From Rhizobium halophilum (lineage in GTDB: Bacteria; Pseudomonadota; Alphaproteobacteria; Rhizobiales; Rhizobiaceae), in contig NZ_JAKJHS010000004.1 of NCBI RefSeq assembly GCF_021648825.1, positions 1 to 64,000 of the forward strand: a DNA stretch of 64,000 nt, written 5' to 3'. The notes under the pieces are model-generated. The model was not told the origin of the DNA, made no database searches, and was given only the letters and a program-made list of their open reading frames with translations. The first letter of the stretch is position 1. Each line of letters opens with the position of its first letter. This document shows, piece by piece, positions 36,695 through 47,878 of this stretch. A program made the translations under genes and the position numbers.

Positions 36695-37627
36695 ATGTCC
36701 AAACCACGCAAACCCAAGGGCCGCCCCATCTCGGGGTGGCTGATCCTCGACAAGCCGGTCGATTTCGGCTCGACGGAGGCCGTTTCCAAGATCAAGTGGC
36801 TGTTCAATGCGCAGAAGTGCGGACATGCGGGCACACTCGATCCACTGGCGTCCGGTATGCTGCCGATCGCGCTCGGCGACGCGACCAAGACAGTCCCGTA
36901 CGTGATGGACGGCCGCAAGGTCTATGAATTCACCGTCACCTGGGGTGAAGAGCGCCTCACGGACGACCTGGAGGGCGAGGTATCGCAGACCTCCGACAGT
37001 CGTCCGACGGAAGACGAGATCCGCAACCTTCTGCCGAACTATACCGGCACGATCAGCCAAGTGCCGCCGCAGTTTTCGGCCATCAAGATCGCGGGCGAAC
37101 GGGCCTACGATCTCGCTCGTGATGGCGAGACGGTGGAGATCCCCTCGCGTGAGGTGGAGATTCACCGGCTGACGCTGCTCGGTTGTCCGGACGCGAACAC
37201 GGCGCATTTCGAAGTGGAATGCGGCAAGGGCACCTATGTGCGGGCGCTCGCCCGAGATTTCGGCCGCGATCTCGGCTGTTTCGGGCATATTTCCGCGCTC
37301 CGTCGCACCTTCGTGGCACCCTTCGCTGAAGACCGCATGGTCCCGCTGGCCGATCTCATCGCGCTGGAGGCGATCGAGGATCGCGACGAACGCCTGGCGG
37401 CGCTCGACGCCCGATTGATGGACACGTCCGAGGCGCTTTCGAGCCTGCCACATCTGGCGATCACGGAAGACCAGGCGCACCGGTTGCGCATGGGCAACCC
37501 GATCATTCTCCGCGGTCGTGACGCGCCGTTGGCGGAGGCGGATGCCTATGCTACGGCCCGCGGCAAGCTGGTGGCGATCGGCGAGATCGGTGAGGGCGAG
37601 TTCCGGCCGAAGCGGGTGTTCGGCTGA
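36695..37627 (+). CDS. truB: tRNA pseudouridine(55) synthase
   Basis: A 310-residue enzyme that makes pseudouridine 55 in the tRNA T-loop. Motifs: [17 protein letters not shown], then [22 protein letters not shown] with the catalytic Asp (TLDPLA), [19 protein letters not shown] and [15 protein letters not shown]. Length and order match alphaproteobacterial TruB. It follows rbfA in an obvious operon. Confidence 0.96.
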   Translation: MSKPRKPKGRPISGWLILDKPVDFGSTEAVSKIKWLFNAQKCGHAGTLDPLASGMLPIALGDATKTVPYVMDGRKVYEFTVTWGEERLTDDLEGEVSQTSDSRPTEDEIRNLLPNYTGTISQVPPQFSAIKIAGERAYDLARDGETVEIPSREVEIHRLTLLGCPDANTAHFEVECGKGTYVRALARDFGRDLGCFGHISALRRTFVAPFAEDRMVPLADLIALEAIEDRDERLAALDARLMDTSEALSSLPHLAITEDQAHRLRMGNPIILRGRDAPLAEADAYATARGKLVAIGEIGEGEFRPKRVFG

Positions 37628-37783
37628 GGGTTCGCCCGCCCCTTCCCTTTGGCAAGGTTATAGAGTATAGGCACCGCCAGCAGGCAAAGCCTATGGCAGC
37701 GCATTTGCTCATTCACGGCCATGGCTGGACGACATCCCGGCCCTTGGCGACCCCATGTTCCTCATCAAGAAAGGATCTGTCCG

Positions 37784-38053
37784 ATGTCGATCACTGCTGA
37801 GCGCAAGGCTGCGCTGATCAAGGAATACGCAACTGCCGAAGGCGATACCGGGTCTCCGGAAGTCCAGGTCGCGATCCTGACCGAGCGTATCAATAACCTG
37901 ACCGAGCACTTCAAGGGCCACAAGAAGGACAACCATTCCCGCCGTGGCCTTCTCGCAATGGTTTCCAGCCGCCGCTCGCTTCTTGATTACGTCAAGAAGA
38001 AGGACGAGGCCCGTTACACCAAGCTGATCACCAGCCTGGGTATCCGCCGCTAA
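37784..38053 (+). CDS. rpsO: 30S ribosomal protein S15
   Basis: An 89-residue protein with the S15 pattern: [58 protein letters not shown]. It binds 16S rRNA helices early in 30S assembly. AGAAAGGATCTGTCCG leads to the ATG; the longer upstream frame is unlike S15. It sits between truB and pnp, as in most proteobacteria. Confidence 0.97.
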   Translation: MSITAERKAALIKEYATAEGDTGSPEVQVAILTERINNLTEHFKGHKKDNHSRRGLLAMVSSRRSLLDYVKKKDEARYTKLITSLGIRR

Positions 38054-38059
38054 ATTATG

Positions 38060-38099
38060 ATGGCGGGCGTCTCATAAAGGGCGCCCGCCATTCTTATCT
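38060..38099 (+). terminator. Intrinsic terminator after rpsO
   Basis: ATGGCGGGCG (38060-38069) pairs perfectly with CGCCCGCCAT (38082-38091), with a 12-base loop, followed by TCTTATCTT. It lies six bases after the rpsO stop and would reduce transcription into pnp. Confidence 0.85.
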
Positions 38100-38300
38100 T
38101 CGGGAAACCGAAGGTCGGCCCGAGGGCCGGAGACTGGCGGACCGGATGGGCCGGCTTCGCCAAATCAACCGCTGACCTGCCATGGGGCAGGATTGCCGGA
38201 TGCTTTCGCCAGACGCTTGGTCTGGCTCTACGAGAGGGTGGTCGCACCATCCTGTGGGAATGAAAGCCTCCCGTTGTCTTGCCCGTGACACGTCACAGCC

Positions 38301-38339
38301 AGCGCTTGCGCATGCTGCCCGACCGGCAGCCGCGGCGCT
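38301..38339 (+). promoter_or_regulatory. Compound hairpin in the pnp leader
   Basis: GCTGCC (38314-38319) pairs with GGCAGC (38325-38330), and outer AGCGC (38301-38305) pairs with GCGCT (38335-38339) across a small internal loop. It ends 14 bases before the pnp ATG. In E. coli a leader hairpin cleaved by RNase III allows PNPase to control its own mRNA; this could be the counterpart, but that is inferred from position alone. A further CGGCC/GGCCG hairpin is at 38116-38129. Confidence 0.5.
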
Positions 38340-38353
38340 ATGAAGGACGAGAC

Positions 38354-40501
<2,148 letters not shown>

Positions 40502-40523
40502 TCCGGTCTCTTTCCGAGATTAG

Positions 40524-40553
40524 AGGCGCGGGATCCAACTCCCGCGCCTTTTC
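40524..40553 (+). terminator. Intrinsic terminator after pnp
   Basis: AGGCGCGGGA pairs with TCCCGCGCCT (perfect ten-base stem, six-base loop), followed by TTTCTATATCT. Located 23 bases after the pnp stop. Confidence 0.92.
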
Positions 40554-40580
40554 TATATCTACCGCCGAAGGTGAGGCACC

Positions 40581-41588
40581 ATGAGCCGCGACGCATTGAA
40601 GACCCTGTTCCACCCGTTCAACATCGGCTCCGTCCCGCTGCCCGAAGTGTCCGAGCGCATCCTCTTTCTGGGCGCCGAAGGCGGTCATACGCTGCCGGAG
40701 GGGTTTGAAGGTGAGATCTCCGCCGTTCAGCCCTTCCGCCCGCTGTTCCGGACGCTGAAGGACGGGGCGACACCGCTTGCCGAGGGTGAGCACTACGACA
40801 TGGCGCTGGTGCTGTGCGGCAAGCATCGCGGCGAGAACGAGGACCGCGTCGCCGAGGCGCTGCAGCGCACTCGCACAGGCAGTGTGATCGTCGTTGCCGG
40901 CGGCAAGGAAGACGGTATCCAGACGCTACGCACCACGCTGCTGAAGCTCGGTATCGGGCTCGACTACACACCGAAGTATCACGGCGTGGCGATCTGGTTC
41001 GGCCGCCCGGAGAATGCTGAAGCTGCCATCAAGGCGCTGAAGAAGGCAACGGTTGAGGTGGAGGGACGGTTCGAAGCCGCACCCGGCATCTTTTCCCATG
41101 ACCGTGTTGATCCCGGCTCCGAGCTCCTGGCGAGCCGCCTGCCGGCGGACTTCGACGGAAATGCCGCAGACTTCGGGGCAGGCTGGGGCTATCTCAGCGT
41201 AATGCTTGCGGAGAAGGCGCCGCGCACGAACCGGATCGACCTTTTCGAGGCCGATTACCGAGCGCTGGAGTTCGCCAAGGCCAACGTTGCGCGCAACTGC
41301 CCAGACCTCAACGCCCGCTTCTTCTGGCAGGACCTTGCGGCTGAGCCGCCGAAGGAGAAGTACGACCTCGTGATCATGAACCCGCCTTTCCACGAGGCGC
41401 AGGCGGCGGATCCGGAGTTGGGCAAGGCCATGATCCGCACGGCGGCAGCGGCGCTGAGGAGCGGCGGCCGGCTGATGCTCGTGGCCAACCGCGGGCTGCC
41501 CTACGAGCCGGTGCTGGCGAACGAGTTCAAGGAGAGCGGCGAAACCTGCCGCAATGCCCGGTTCAAGGTCTTGTGGGCGCGGAGGTAG
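40581..41588 (+). CDS. RsmC-like class I SAM-dependent methyltransferase (16S rRNA guanine-N2)
   Basis: A 335-residue protein with a degenerate N-terminal methyltransferase-like domain and a C-terminal catalytic domain, the RsmC/RlmG arrangement. Motifs: NAADFGAGWGYLSVMLAEKAP (SAM site), LFEADYRALEFAKANVARN and the NPPFHEA catalytic motif of N2-guanine methyltransferases. RsmC methylates G1207 of 16S rRNA. The exact rRNA target in this organism cannot be read. It follows the pnp terminator, so probably has its own promoter. Confidence 0.88.
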   Translation: MSRDALKTLFHPFNIGSVPLPEVSERILFLGAEGGHTLPEGFEGEISAVQPFRPLFRTLKDGATPLAEGEHYDMALVLCGKHRGENEDRVAEALQRTRTGSVIVVAGGKEDGIQTLRTTLLKLGIGLDYTPKYHGVAIWFGRPENAEAAIKALKKATVEVEGRFEAAPGIFSHDRVDPGSELLASRLPADFDGNAADFGAGWGYLSVMLAEKAPRTNRIDLFEADYRALEFAKANVARNCPDLNARFFWQDLAAEPPKEKYDLVIMNPPFHEAQAADPELGKAMIRTAAAALRSGGRLMLVANRGLPYEPVLANEFKESGETCRNARFKVLWARR

Positions 41589-41610
41589 ACCACCAAATAT
41601 TCGAGAAGCA

Positions 41611-41642
41611 AAAGGCCGCTCAGGTGCGTATGAGCGGCCTTT
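41611..41642. terminator. Bidirectional terminator between the rsmC-like gene and fabI
   Basis: AAAGGCCGCTCA (41611-41622) pairs with TGAGCGGCCTTT (41631-41642), a perfect 12-base stem with an eight-base loop. A/T tracts flank both sides, so it can serve both convergent transcripts. Confidence 0.92.
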
Positions 41643-41664
41643 CTACGTTGGAGGAATGAGATCT

Positions 41665-42471
41665 TTATTCCACGTCCGCCTTGCGCAACCGCTCGAGCGT
41701 CGGCAGGGAGGTGATGTTGTAGCCGGCGTCCACGTAGTGGATCTCGCCGGTCACGCCGCGCGAGAGGTCCGACAGGAGATAGAGAGCCGAACCGCCGATA
41801 TCCTCGATGGTTGCGGTGCGGCGCAGCGGGGCGTTCTTCTGGTTCCAGGAATACATGGCGCGGGCGTCCGAGATCCCGGCCCCGGCAAGCGTGCGTACCG
41901 GGCCGGCTGAGATCGCGTTGACGCGGATGTCCTGCGGGCCGTAATCGGCCGCCAGATAGCGGACGGACGCTTCGAGTGCCGCCTTTGCGACGCCCATGAC
42001 ATTGTAGTTCGGGATCACACGGGTCGAGCCGCCATAGGTGAGCGTCAGCATGGAGCCGCCCTCGTTCATCAGGTCGGCGGCGCGCTTGGCGACCTCGGTG
42101 AACGAGAAGCAGGAGATCACCATGGTGCGCGAGAAGTTGTCGCGCGTGGTGTTGGCGTAAAGGCCCTTCAGCTCGTTCTTGTCCGAAAATCCGATCGCGT
42201 GGACGATGAAGTCGAGCTTGCCCCAGCGTTCCTTGATGGCGTCGAACGCGGCGTCAACGGTCTCGATGTTTTCAACGTCGCACGGCAGGAGGAAGCCGGG
42301 ACCCAGTTCCGCCGCCAGCGGCTTGACCCGCTTGCCCAGCGCTTCGCCCTGATAGGTGAAGGCCAGTTCCGCACCGTGGGCGGCGAGGGTCTTTGCAATT
42401 CCCCAGGCAATGGAGTGATTGTTGGCGACCCCCATGATCAGGCCGCGCTTCCCCTGCATGATCCCCGTCAT
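41665..42471 (-). CDS. fabI: Enoyl-ACP reductase (NADH)
   Basis: A 268-residue SDR-type enzyme for the last step of fatty acid elongation. GLIMGVANNHSIAWGIAKTLA gives the cofactor site, and YGGSTRVIPNYNVMGVAKAALE carries the Tyr-x6-Lys catalytic pair of FabI. SAGPVRTLAGAGISDARAM is the substrate-binding loop. Six bases after the fabB stop, it is last in the fabA-fabB-fabI operon. An ATG four codons inside (MQGKRG) is an alternative start. Rhizobia often have a second FabI elsewhere. Confidence 0.95.
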   Translation of the reverse strand: MTGIMQGKRGLIMGVANNHSIAWGIAKTLAAHGAELAFTYQGEALGKRVKPLAAELGPGFLLPCDVENIETVDAAFDAIKERWGKLDFIVHAIGFSDKNELKGLYANTTRDNFSRTMVISCFSFTEVAKRAADLMNEGGSMLTLTYGGSTRVIPNYNVMGVAKAALEASVRYLAADYGPQDIRVNAISAGPVRTLAGAGISDARAMYSWNQKNAPLRRTATIEDIGGSALYLLSDLSRGVTGEIHYVDAGYNITSLPTLERLRKADVE

Positions 42472-42477
42472 AAACTC

Positions 42478-43701
42478 TTATCCGTTCAAGCGCTGAAAGA
42501 CGAGCGTGGCGTTGGTGCCGCCGAACCCGAAGGAATTGGACAATATGGTATCGATCTTCGCGTCGTCGATGCGCTTGCGGACGATCGGCACGCCTTCGAA
42601 TTCAGGATCGAGCGTCTGGATGTGTGCGCTCTCGCCGATGAACTTCTCCTGCATCATCAGGAGGCCGTAGATCGACTCCTGCACGCCGGCCGCGCCGAGC
42701 GAGTGGCCCGTCAGCGACTTCGTCGACTGGATGTGCGGGATCTTATCGCCGAAGACCTCGCGGATCGCGCCGATCTCTTTGGAGTCGCCAACCGGAGTCG
42801 AAGTGCCGTGGGTATTGATGTAGTCGACATCGCCTTTGACGGTCGAAAGTGCCTGGCGCATGCAGCGGATCGCGCCTTCGCCGGACGGGGCAACCATGTC
42901 GTAGCCGTCCGAGGTTGCACCGTAACCGACGATCTCGGCATAAATCTTGGCGCCGCGCGCCTTGGCGTGCTCCAGCTCCTCGAGAACGAGGACGCCCGCG
43001 CCGCCGGCAATCACGAAGCCGTCGCGGTCGACGTCATAAGCGCGCGAGGCGCTTGCCGGAGCATCGTTGTACTTGCTCGACATGGCGCCCATGGCGTCGA
43101 AGAGGTTCGACATCGTCCAGTCGAGGTCTTCGTGGCCGCCGGCGAACATGATGTCCTGCTTGCCCCACTGGATCATCTCCGCAGCATTGCCGATGCAGTG
43201 CGCCGAGGTGGAGCAGGCCGAAGAAATCGAATAGTTCACGCCATGGATCTTGAACCAGGTTGCGAGCGTTGCCGACGCCGTCGACGACATTGCCTTCGGA
43301 ACGGCGAAGGGACCGATGCGCTTCGGGCTGCCGTTCTTGATTGTGATGTCGGCGGCTTCGATCAGCGTGCGCGTCGAAGGACCACCAGAGCCCATGATGA
43401 TGCCGGTGCGCTCGTTCTGGCTGTAGTCCTTCTCGTCGAGACCGGAATCGGCGATCGCCTGCTTCATGGCGACGTGGTTCCAGGCGCCGCCCTGGCTAAG
43501 GAAGCGCATCGCGCGCCGGTCGACGAGATCCGTCGGATCGAGATCAGGCCGTCCCCAGACCTGGCAGCGGAAGCCGTGATCGGCGAAATCCTGCGAGAAG
43601 GAGATGCCGGACTTTGCCTGGCGGAGAGATTCGGTGACTTGGGTAGCGTCGTTTCCGATGGAGGACACGATGCCGAGACCCGTGACAACAACCCGTCTCA
43701 T
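42478..43701 (-). CDS. fabB: Beta-ketoacyl-ACP synthase I
   Basis: A 407-residue condensing enzyme required with FabA for unsaturated fatty acids. It has the active-site Cys in [15 protein letters not shown] (about residue 161), His residues in [10 protein letters not shown] and [14 protein letters not shown], and the final [12 protein letters not shown]. The Cys-His-His triad separates it from FabH. Pairing with fabA defines FabB rather than FabF. Confidence 0.96.
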   Translation of the reverse strand: MRRVVVTGLGIVSSIGNDATQVTESLRQAKSGISFSQDFADHGFRCQVWGRPDLDPTDLVDRRAMRFLSQGGAWNHVAMKQAIADSGLDEKDYSQNERTGIIMGSGGPSTRTLIEAADITIKNGSPKRIGPFAVPKAMSSTASATLATWFKIHGVNYSISSACSTSAHCIGNAAEMIQWGKQDIMFAGGHEDLDWTMSNLFDAMGAMSSKYNDAPASASRAYDVDRDGFVIAGGAGVLVLEELEHAKARGAKIYAEIVGYGATSDGYDMVAPSGEGAIRCMRQALSTVKGDVDYINTHGTSTPVGDSKEIGAIREVFGDKIPHIQSTKSLTGHSLGAAGVQESIYGLLMMQEKFIGESAHIQTLDPEFEGVPIVRKRIDDAKIDTILSNSFGFGGTNATLVFQRLNG

Positions 43702-43743
43702 CTTGATGACCTTTTCTGCTTGATGCCGCGCCGGTGCCGAAGC

Positions 43744-44259
43744 TCAGGCGGCCTTTTCCTTCGACAGACCGACGCGCAGGTCGGATGCCTGATAGATCGT
43801 CTCGCCGTCGGCCTTAACCCAGCCGTCGGCGGTGCCGAGCACCAGGCGGCCGCGCATCACGCGCTTGAAGTCGATCCCGTATTCCAGAAGCTTGGTGTGC
43901 GGGCGCACCATGCCCTTGAATTTCACTTCGCCGGTGGACAGCGCCATGCCGCGGCCTTCTTCACCGAGCCAGCCGAGGTAGAAGCCGGTCAGCTGCCACA
44001 TGCCGTCAAGGCCAAGGCATCCCGGCATAATCGGGTTGCCCTGGAAGTGGACGGGGAAATACCAGTCGTCGGGATGAACGTCGTATTCGGCCCTGAGGTA
44101 ACCCTTGTCGAACGCGCCGCCGGTTTCCGAGATATCGGTGATGCGGTGAACCATCAGCATCGGCGGCAGCGGCAATTGCGCATTGCCAGGACCAAATAGC
44201 TCGCCGCGTGCGCAGGCAAGGAGCTCTTCGTAGCTGAAACTCGACTGTCTTTCCGTCAT
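43744..44259 (-). CDS. fabA: 3-hydroxydecanoyl-ACP dehydratase/isomerase
   Basis: A 171-residue hot-dog-fold enzyme that makes the branch to unsaturated fatty acids. The catalytic His is in [24 protein letters not shown] and Asp in the same segment; [14 protein letters not shown] is the family N-terminal region. First gene of the fab operon, divergent from irr across about 255 bases. Confidence 0.96.
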   Translation of the reverse strand: MTERQSSFSYEELLACARGELFGPGNAQLPLPPMLMVHRITDISETGGAFDKGYLRAEYDVHPDDWYFPVHFQGNPIMPGCLGLDGMWQLTGFYLGWLGEEGRGMALSTGEVKFKGMVRPHTKLLEYGIDFKRVMRGRLVLGTADGWVKADGETIYQASDLRVGLSKEKAA

Positions 44260-44515
44260 TAACCTCTGGGTCCCTTCTCGTCGGCGTGTGACCTTTTATT
44301 GCACATTCTGCCGGATTTGAAGCTTATCACTGTTTAGATGACAGGCCGCCCAGCTTGCGCAAGTGGCGCTGCCCCTTTTTCAGTTCGCATATAGGAAGCC
44401 ATCACTGCAAACCAGAGGTTGGTGGGCAAATAACATCTTTTTGCGGCAGCACAGGCGCTTTCACGGGCCTATTGAAAGCCGTGGCTGCAAAAGTTATATC
44501 CGACAGTCAAGATAG

Positions 44516-44965
44516 ATGTCGCAGACGGACGTGGGGCGTGCAGGCGCGATGGCAGAAGCCATGATCAGCATTGAGACAAGGTTGCGGGATTGCGGCTTGC
44601 GCCCGACGCGTCAGCGTATCGCGCTGGCCGATCTTCTTTTCGCCAAGGGCGACCGCCACCTGACCGTGGAAGAGCTGCACGAGGAAGCCATCGAAGCCGA
44701 CGTGCCCGTTTCGCTCGCCACAGTCTACAACACGCTGCACCAGTTCACCGAGGCGGGGCTGATCCGCGTGCTGGCGGTGGAAGGCGCGCGCACCTATTTC
44801 GATACCAACACCTCCGATCACCACCACTTCTTCGTCGAAGGCCGCAACGAGGTTCTCGACATTCCGGTCAACAACATCGCCATCGGCAATCTGCCCGAGG
44901 CGCCGGAAGGCATGGAGATCGCTCACGTGGACGTGGTGATCCGCCTGAGGGAAAAGAAGGGCTGA
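44516..44965 (+). CDS. irr: Fur-family iron response regulator Irr
   Basis: A 149-residue Fur-like protein. The winged helix includes RDCGLRPTRQRIALADLLFAKGDRHLTVEELHEEA and VSLATVYNTLHQFTEAGLIR. The TSDHHHFFVEG region holds the three consecutive His residues of Irr, which are involved in haem-dependent control. In rhizobia Irr represses haem and iron-storage genes when iron is scarce and responds to haem status. Position next to fabA is a known rhizobial arrangement (from memory). Start is uncertain: an internal ATG eleven codons later (MAEAM) is also possible. No iron-control element was seen. Confidence 0.93.
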   Translation: MSQTDVGRAGAMAEAMISIETRLRDCGLRPTRQRIALADLLFAKGDRHLTVEELHEEAIEADVPVSLATVYNTLHQFTEAGLIRVLAVEGARTYFDTNTSDHHHFFVEGRNEVLDIPVNNIAIGNLPEAPEGMEIAHVDVVIRLREKKG

Positions 44966-44972
44966 AGCCCTC

Positions 44973-45611
44973 TCAACGCTTCTTGAGAGCATCATCTGCA
45001 TTGCGTCCCGGCCGTGAACGGTAACGCGGGATCGTCCAGCCGTATTGTATTGCGCCGCCTCTGAGCGCCAAGGCAACGGCAAAGCCGGCTGCAGAGCTAG
45101 CATAAGATGGCAAGCCCGCGGCCTCGGCGGCGGTAAAGGCGCCCGCACCGGCCAATGCGGCGGAGATGTAGATTTCCGGACGCAGCAGTACCGAGGGCTC
45201 TTCCGCCAGCAGATCGCGTAGCACGCCGCCGCAGGTGGCGGTCAACGTCCCCGTGACCATTGCGATCGTCGGTGAACCGGAGGCTGCAAGCCCAAGCGCA
45301 GCACCCATGACGCTGTAGGCGGCAAGCCCCACCGCATCGAGCCAGATCAGAAGCCGATAACGCCATTCGATGAGATGGGCTGTGAAGAAGACGACAATGG
45401 CCGTCACGACGCAGACGACGATGTAGGCCGGCTCGCGCACCCAGAAGACCGGCACCTGGCCGAGGATCAGGTCTCGCAGCGTTCCGCCACCGACGCCCGT
45501 GATGGCGGCAAAGAACAGGAAGCCGATCAGGTCGAGCTGCTTTCGTGAGGCGGCAAGCGCTCCGGTGGCCGCAAACACCACGACGCCTGCGTAATTGAGC
45601 ACGATCAGCAC
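44973..45611 (-). CDS. UPF0126 / YicG-like (TRIC-type) membrane protein
   Basis: A 212-residue protein with about seven hydrophobic segments and two repeats of the family unit: AATGALAASRKQLDLIGFLFFAAITGVGGGTLRDLILGQVPVFW, and later TATCGGVLRDLLAEEPSVL. The glycine-rich GGGxLRD motifs are shared with TRIC cation channels; YicG homologues have been implicated in glycine uptake. A GTG start with GGAGGT five bases ahead gives the family length; an upstream TTG is less likely. It converges with irr, eight bases from its stop. Confidence 0.87.
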   Translation of the reverse strand: MLIVLNYAGVVVFAATGALAASRKQLDLIGFLFFAAITGVGGGTLRDLILGQVPVFWVREPAYIVVCVVTAIVVFFTAHLIEWRYRLLIWLDAVGLAAYSVMGAALGLAASGSPTIAMVTGTLTATCGGVLRDLLAEEPSVLLRPEIYISAALAGAGAFTAAEAAGLPSYASSAAGFAVALALRGGAIQYGWTIPRYRSRPGRNADDALKKR

Positions 45612-45735
45612 ATTCACCTCCAAAAACGACTCAAGGACATCAGCGTCGCGCAAGTGCGCCTTGCTAGCCTCCGCCCGAATTTCGACTTCTTACGCTGGCT
45701 GCCGCAGCGAGCGAAGAGTGAAGGAGCCGTGGCCC

Positions 45736-46209
45736 GTGAAAAAAAGCTTCATCATCGCTGCCCAAGTTCTGGCGCTGGCCTTTCTGCCAGCGGCCGCTCA
45801 TGCCCAGCAGGACCTGATCAACGATCCGGAGATCTACGAGAAGGACCATTTCCGCAAGACCTGCGATATCGCGCAGTTCGGCAGCGGGTTCCTGACCCGG
45901 CTCGACATCAACAATGACGGCATCGTCGATGCCGTCACCAATCATGCCGAACTGACCTGCGACGGCACGCGCGGACCGGACTGCAACGAAGACGGCTGCC
46001 CCTATAACTTCTATCTGCGGGCCAAGGAGGGCGGCTACTTCATGATCGCCACCGCCCGCATCTACGGCTACGACTTCGTCAAGCGCTTCGGCAACATGGT
46101 CTTCGTGATGAAGATGCATCCTCGCTTCTGCGAGCGCACAGATGAGAAGCCCTGCGAGATGACCGTCCGTGTCCGAGGCGGCCGCTTCGTCACGATCTCA
46201 AAGAAGTAG
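45736..46209 (+). CDS. Exported protein with Ca-loop-like segment, unknown function
   Basis: A 157-residue protein from a GTG start (AAGGAG nine bases before), with a signal peptide (MKKSFIIAAQVLALAFLPAAAHAQ). The mature part contains LDINNDGIVDAV, resembling an EF-hand or dockerin calcium loop, and several cysteines (TCD, DCNEDGCPY, FCERTDEKPCEM) that may form disulfides. It looks periplasmic. No family recognised. Its 5' end lies close to the divergent YicG-like gene and its stop is three bases from the convergent YdcF gene. Confidence 0.68.
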   Translation: MKKSFIIAAQVLALAFLPAAAHAQQDLINDPEIYEKDHFRKTCDIAQFGSGFLTRLDINNDGIVDAVTNHAELTCDGTRGPDCNEDGCPYNFYLRAKEGGYFMIATARIYGYDFVKRFGNMVFVMKMHPRFCERTDEKPCEMTVRVRGGRFVTISKK

Positions 46210-46212
46210 CGA

Positions 46213-47004
46213 TCACGCCGCGGGGAAAAGGCTGTCGATCCGCCCGGTGAGGTAATAGGCAAAGAGGCCGATCCATTCCCGCACGGCCGTCGATGTCAGC
46301 TGCGCATTCGAGGTCGGCTGCGTAAAGTCGAAGCCGAGGCGAAGCACGCCGCTGGTCCGGTAGTCGACGGGCCAGGGCGTCACCGGGATGTCGGCCTTGC
46401 GGAACAGGCCTACCGAGCGCGGCATGTGGAAGGCCGAGGTGACCAGCAGGCAATCGGAGAGGTTCTCGCGCGCTAAAAGATCCTTTGTCTGCAGAGCATT
46501 CTCGTAGGTCGTGCGCGAAGCGTTCTCCTTCACCAGCCGTTCCGGAGGAAGGCCGAAGGCGGAAAACAGCCGCTCGGACGCGCCGGCCTCCCCTTCATAG
46601 GCGCCGCTGATCGAACCGTCGCCACCGGAGATGAGGATCCGGGCGTTCGGGTGGCGCAGTGCCAGTCGGAGCGCCTCGAGGTAGCGGTCGCCCGCCTGGT
46701 TCAGTTCGACGCCGCCACGGCTGGTCGTAACCTCATTCTCCAGTGCCCCGCCAAGCACAAGGATGCAGGATAGATCCTGCGGCTCGACCTCTGGCTTCGG
46801 AAATCTCTCTTCCAGCACCTGCAGGGCAACGCCGCCTGCGGTGGTATAAAGGGTGACGAAGAGCACAAGGGCGGAGAGCAAGCCTGCCGCGCCACCGGAA
46901 CGCCGCCAGCCGAAAAACGCGAGCAAGGCTGCGAGCGCCGCAAACAGGAAGGCAAGGGAGAGCGGTTGTGCAGCCAGCCAGAAAAGCTTCGAAATGAGGA
47001 ACAT
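46213..47004 (-). CDS. YdcF family (DUF218) membrane-anchored protein
   Basis: A 263-residue protein with two N-terminal hydrophobic segments and a DUF218 domain: LSCILVLGGALENE, GDRYLEALRLALRHPNARILISGG and VTSAFHMPRSVGLFRKADIPVTPWPVDYR. ElyC/SanA/YdcF relatives act in envelope integrity and peptidoglycan precursor metabolism; the C-terminal WIGLFAYYLTGRIDSLFP is typical of ElyC-like proteins. Role in the envelope is inferred. Confidence 0.88.
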   Translation of the reverse strand: MFLISKLFWLAAQPLSLAFLFAALAALLAFFGWRRSGGAAGLLSALVLFVTLYTTAGGVALQVLEERFPKPEVEPQDLSCILVLGGALENEVTTSRGGVELNQAGDRYLEALRLALRHPNARILISGGDGSISGAYEGEAGASERLFSAFGLPPERLVKENASRTTYENALQTKDLLARENLSDCLLVTSAFHMPRSVGLFRKADIPVTPWPVDYRTSGVLRLGFDFTQPTSNAQLTSTAVREWIGLFAYYLTGRIDSLFPAA

Positions 47005-47037
47005 GGCTGATCCTGTCGCAGCATTCGGCGGCGCCTG

Positions 47038-47757
47038 TCAACGGCGCGGCTGCTTGCTCGTAACGATCGGCTGCTGGAAGTGCAGGTGCAGCGGCCGCGG
47101 CAGGAAGACCGTGGCGATTGCGACTCCGGCCACGCAGAGCACCACCACCCAGAGGGCATTGCTGCCGAGCCAGTTGGTGAGGAAGGCGCCCGTCACGGCG
47201 CCCGCGGCCATGCCGGTCCACGGGATGGTCTGGATCACCCACCCGGTCGGGTTCCGGTCGCCGACGATCCACCGGCCGATACCGCGCCCGAAGCGCGATA
47301 GGGCACCGGTGATATAGGTGAGGCCGATCGGCAGGCCTTCGATATGCTCGACCGTTGCGTTGATCATGCCCATCGAGAGGGTCACGAGGCAGAAGCGGAC
47401 GCGCGGATAGCCTGTTTCCGGCACCAGGGCGGCTATGGCGATGGTGACCGCGACGCCTGTCAGCACGACGAAGGTGCGGCGGCTGGACAGGGTGTGGGCA
47501 AGGAGGATGCCGAGCGCATTGCCGATGACGAATACCCAGAGCGCAAAGAACAGGATGATTGCGTGCCCGTAGTCGCCTTCGGCAAAGAAAAGGGCTGCCC
47601 GCGTGGTGTTGCCGGTCATGAAGGAGACGAAATCGCCGGACAAGAGCAGGCCGACGGCATCGGTCATGCCGGCGATGAAGGAGATTGCCGCGACGAGGAC
47701 AAGCCCGGTCACGGTGCGCCTCGTGCGAACGAGGTGTCGGCGTCTGGCAAGCGTCAT
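47038..47757 (-). CDS. YoaK family (DUF1275) membrane protein
   Basis: A 239-residue integral membrane protein with six hydrophobic segments and the DUF1275 hallmarks: FIAGMTDAVGLLLSGDFVSFMTGNTTR (conserved SFMTGN) and a later GLPIGLTYITGALSRFGRG. Family function is unknown. The ATG beginning MTLARRR is preferred over a GTG nine codons upstream. It is separated by 33 bases from YdcF downstream on the same strand. Confidence 0.85.
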   Translation of the reverse strand: MTLARRRHLVRTRRTVTGLVLVAAISFIAGMTDAVGLLLSGDFVSFMTGNTTRAALFFAEGDYGHAIILFFALWVFVIGNALGILLAHTLSSRRTFVVLTGVAVTIAIAALVPETGYPRVRFCLVTLSMGMINATVEHIEGLPIGLTYITGALSRFGRGIGRWIVGDRNPTGWVIQTIPWTGMAAGAVTGAFLTNWLGSNALWVVVLCVAGVAIATVFLPRPLHLHFQQPIVTSKQPRR

Positions 47758-47878
47758 GCGATGCGGCCCCCGGCGCGGCACCACGGGATCGGGTGCGCCG
47801 GGACATTCTATGCGCCGATCTCCCGGTTTTGGAAGCCATGCCTAGGTATGACGTCTTGCCGCGTGACAAGCGCCGGCG

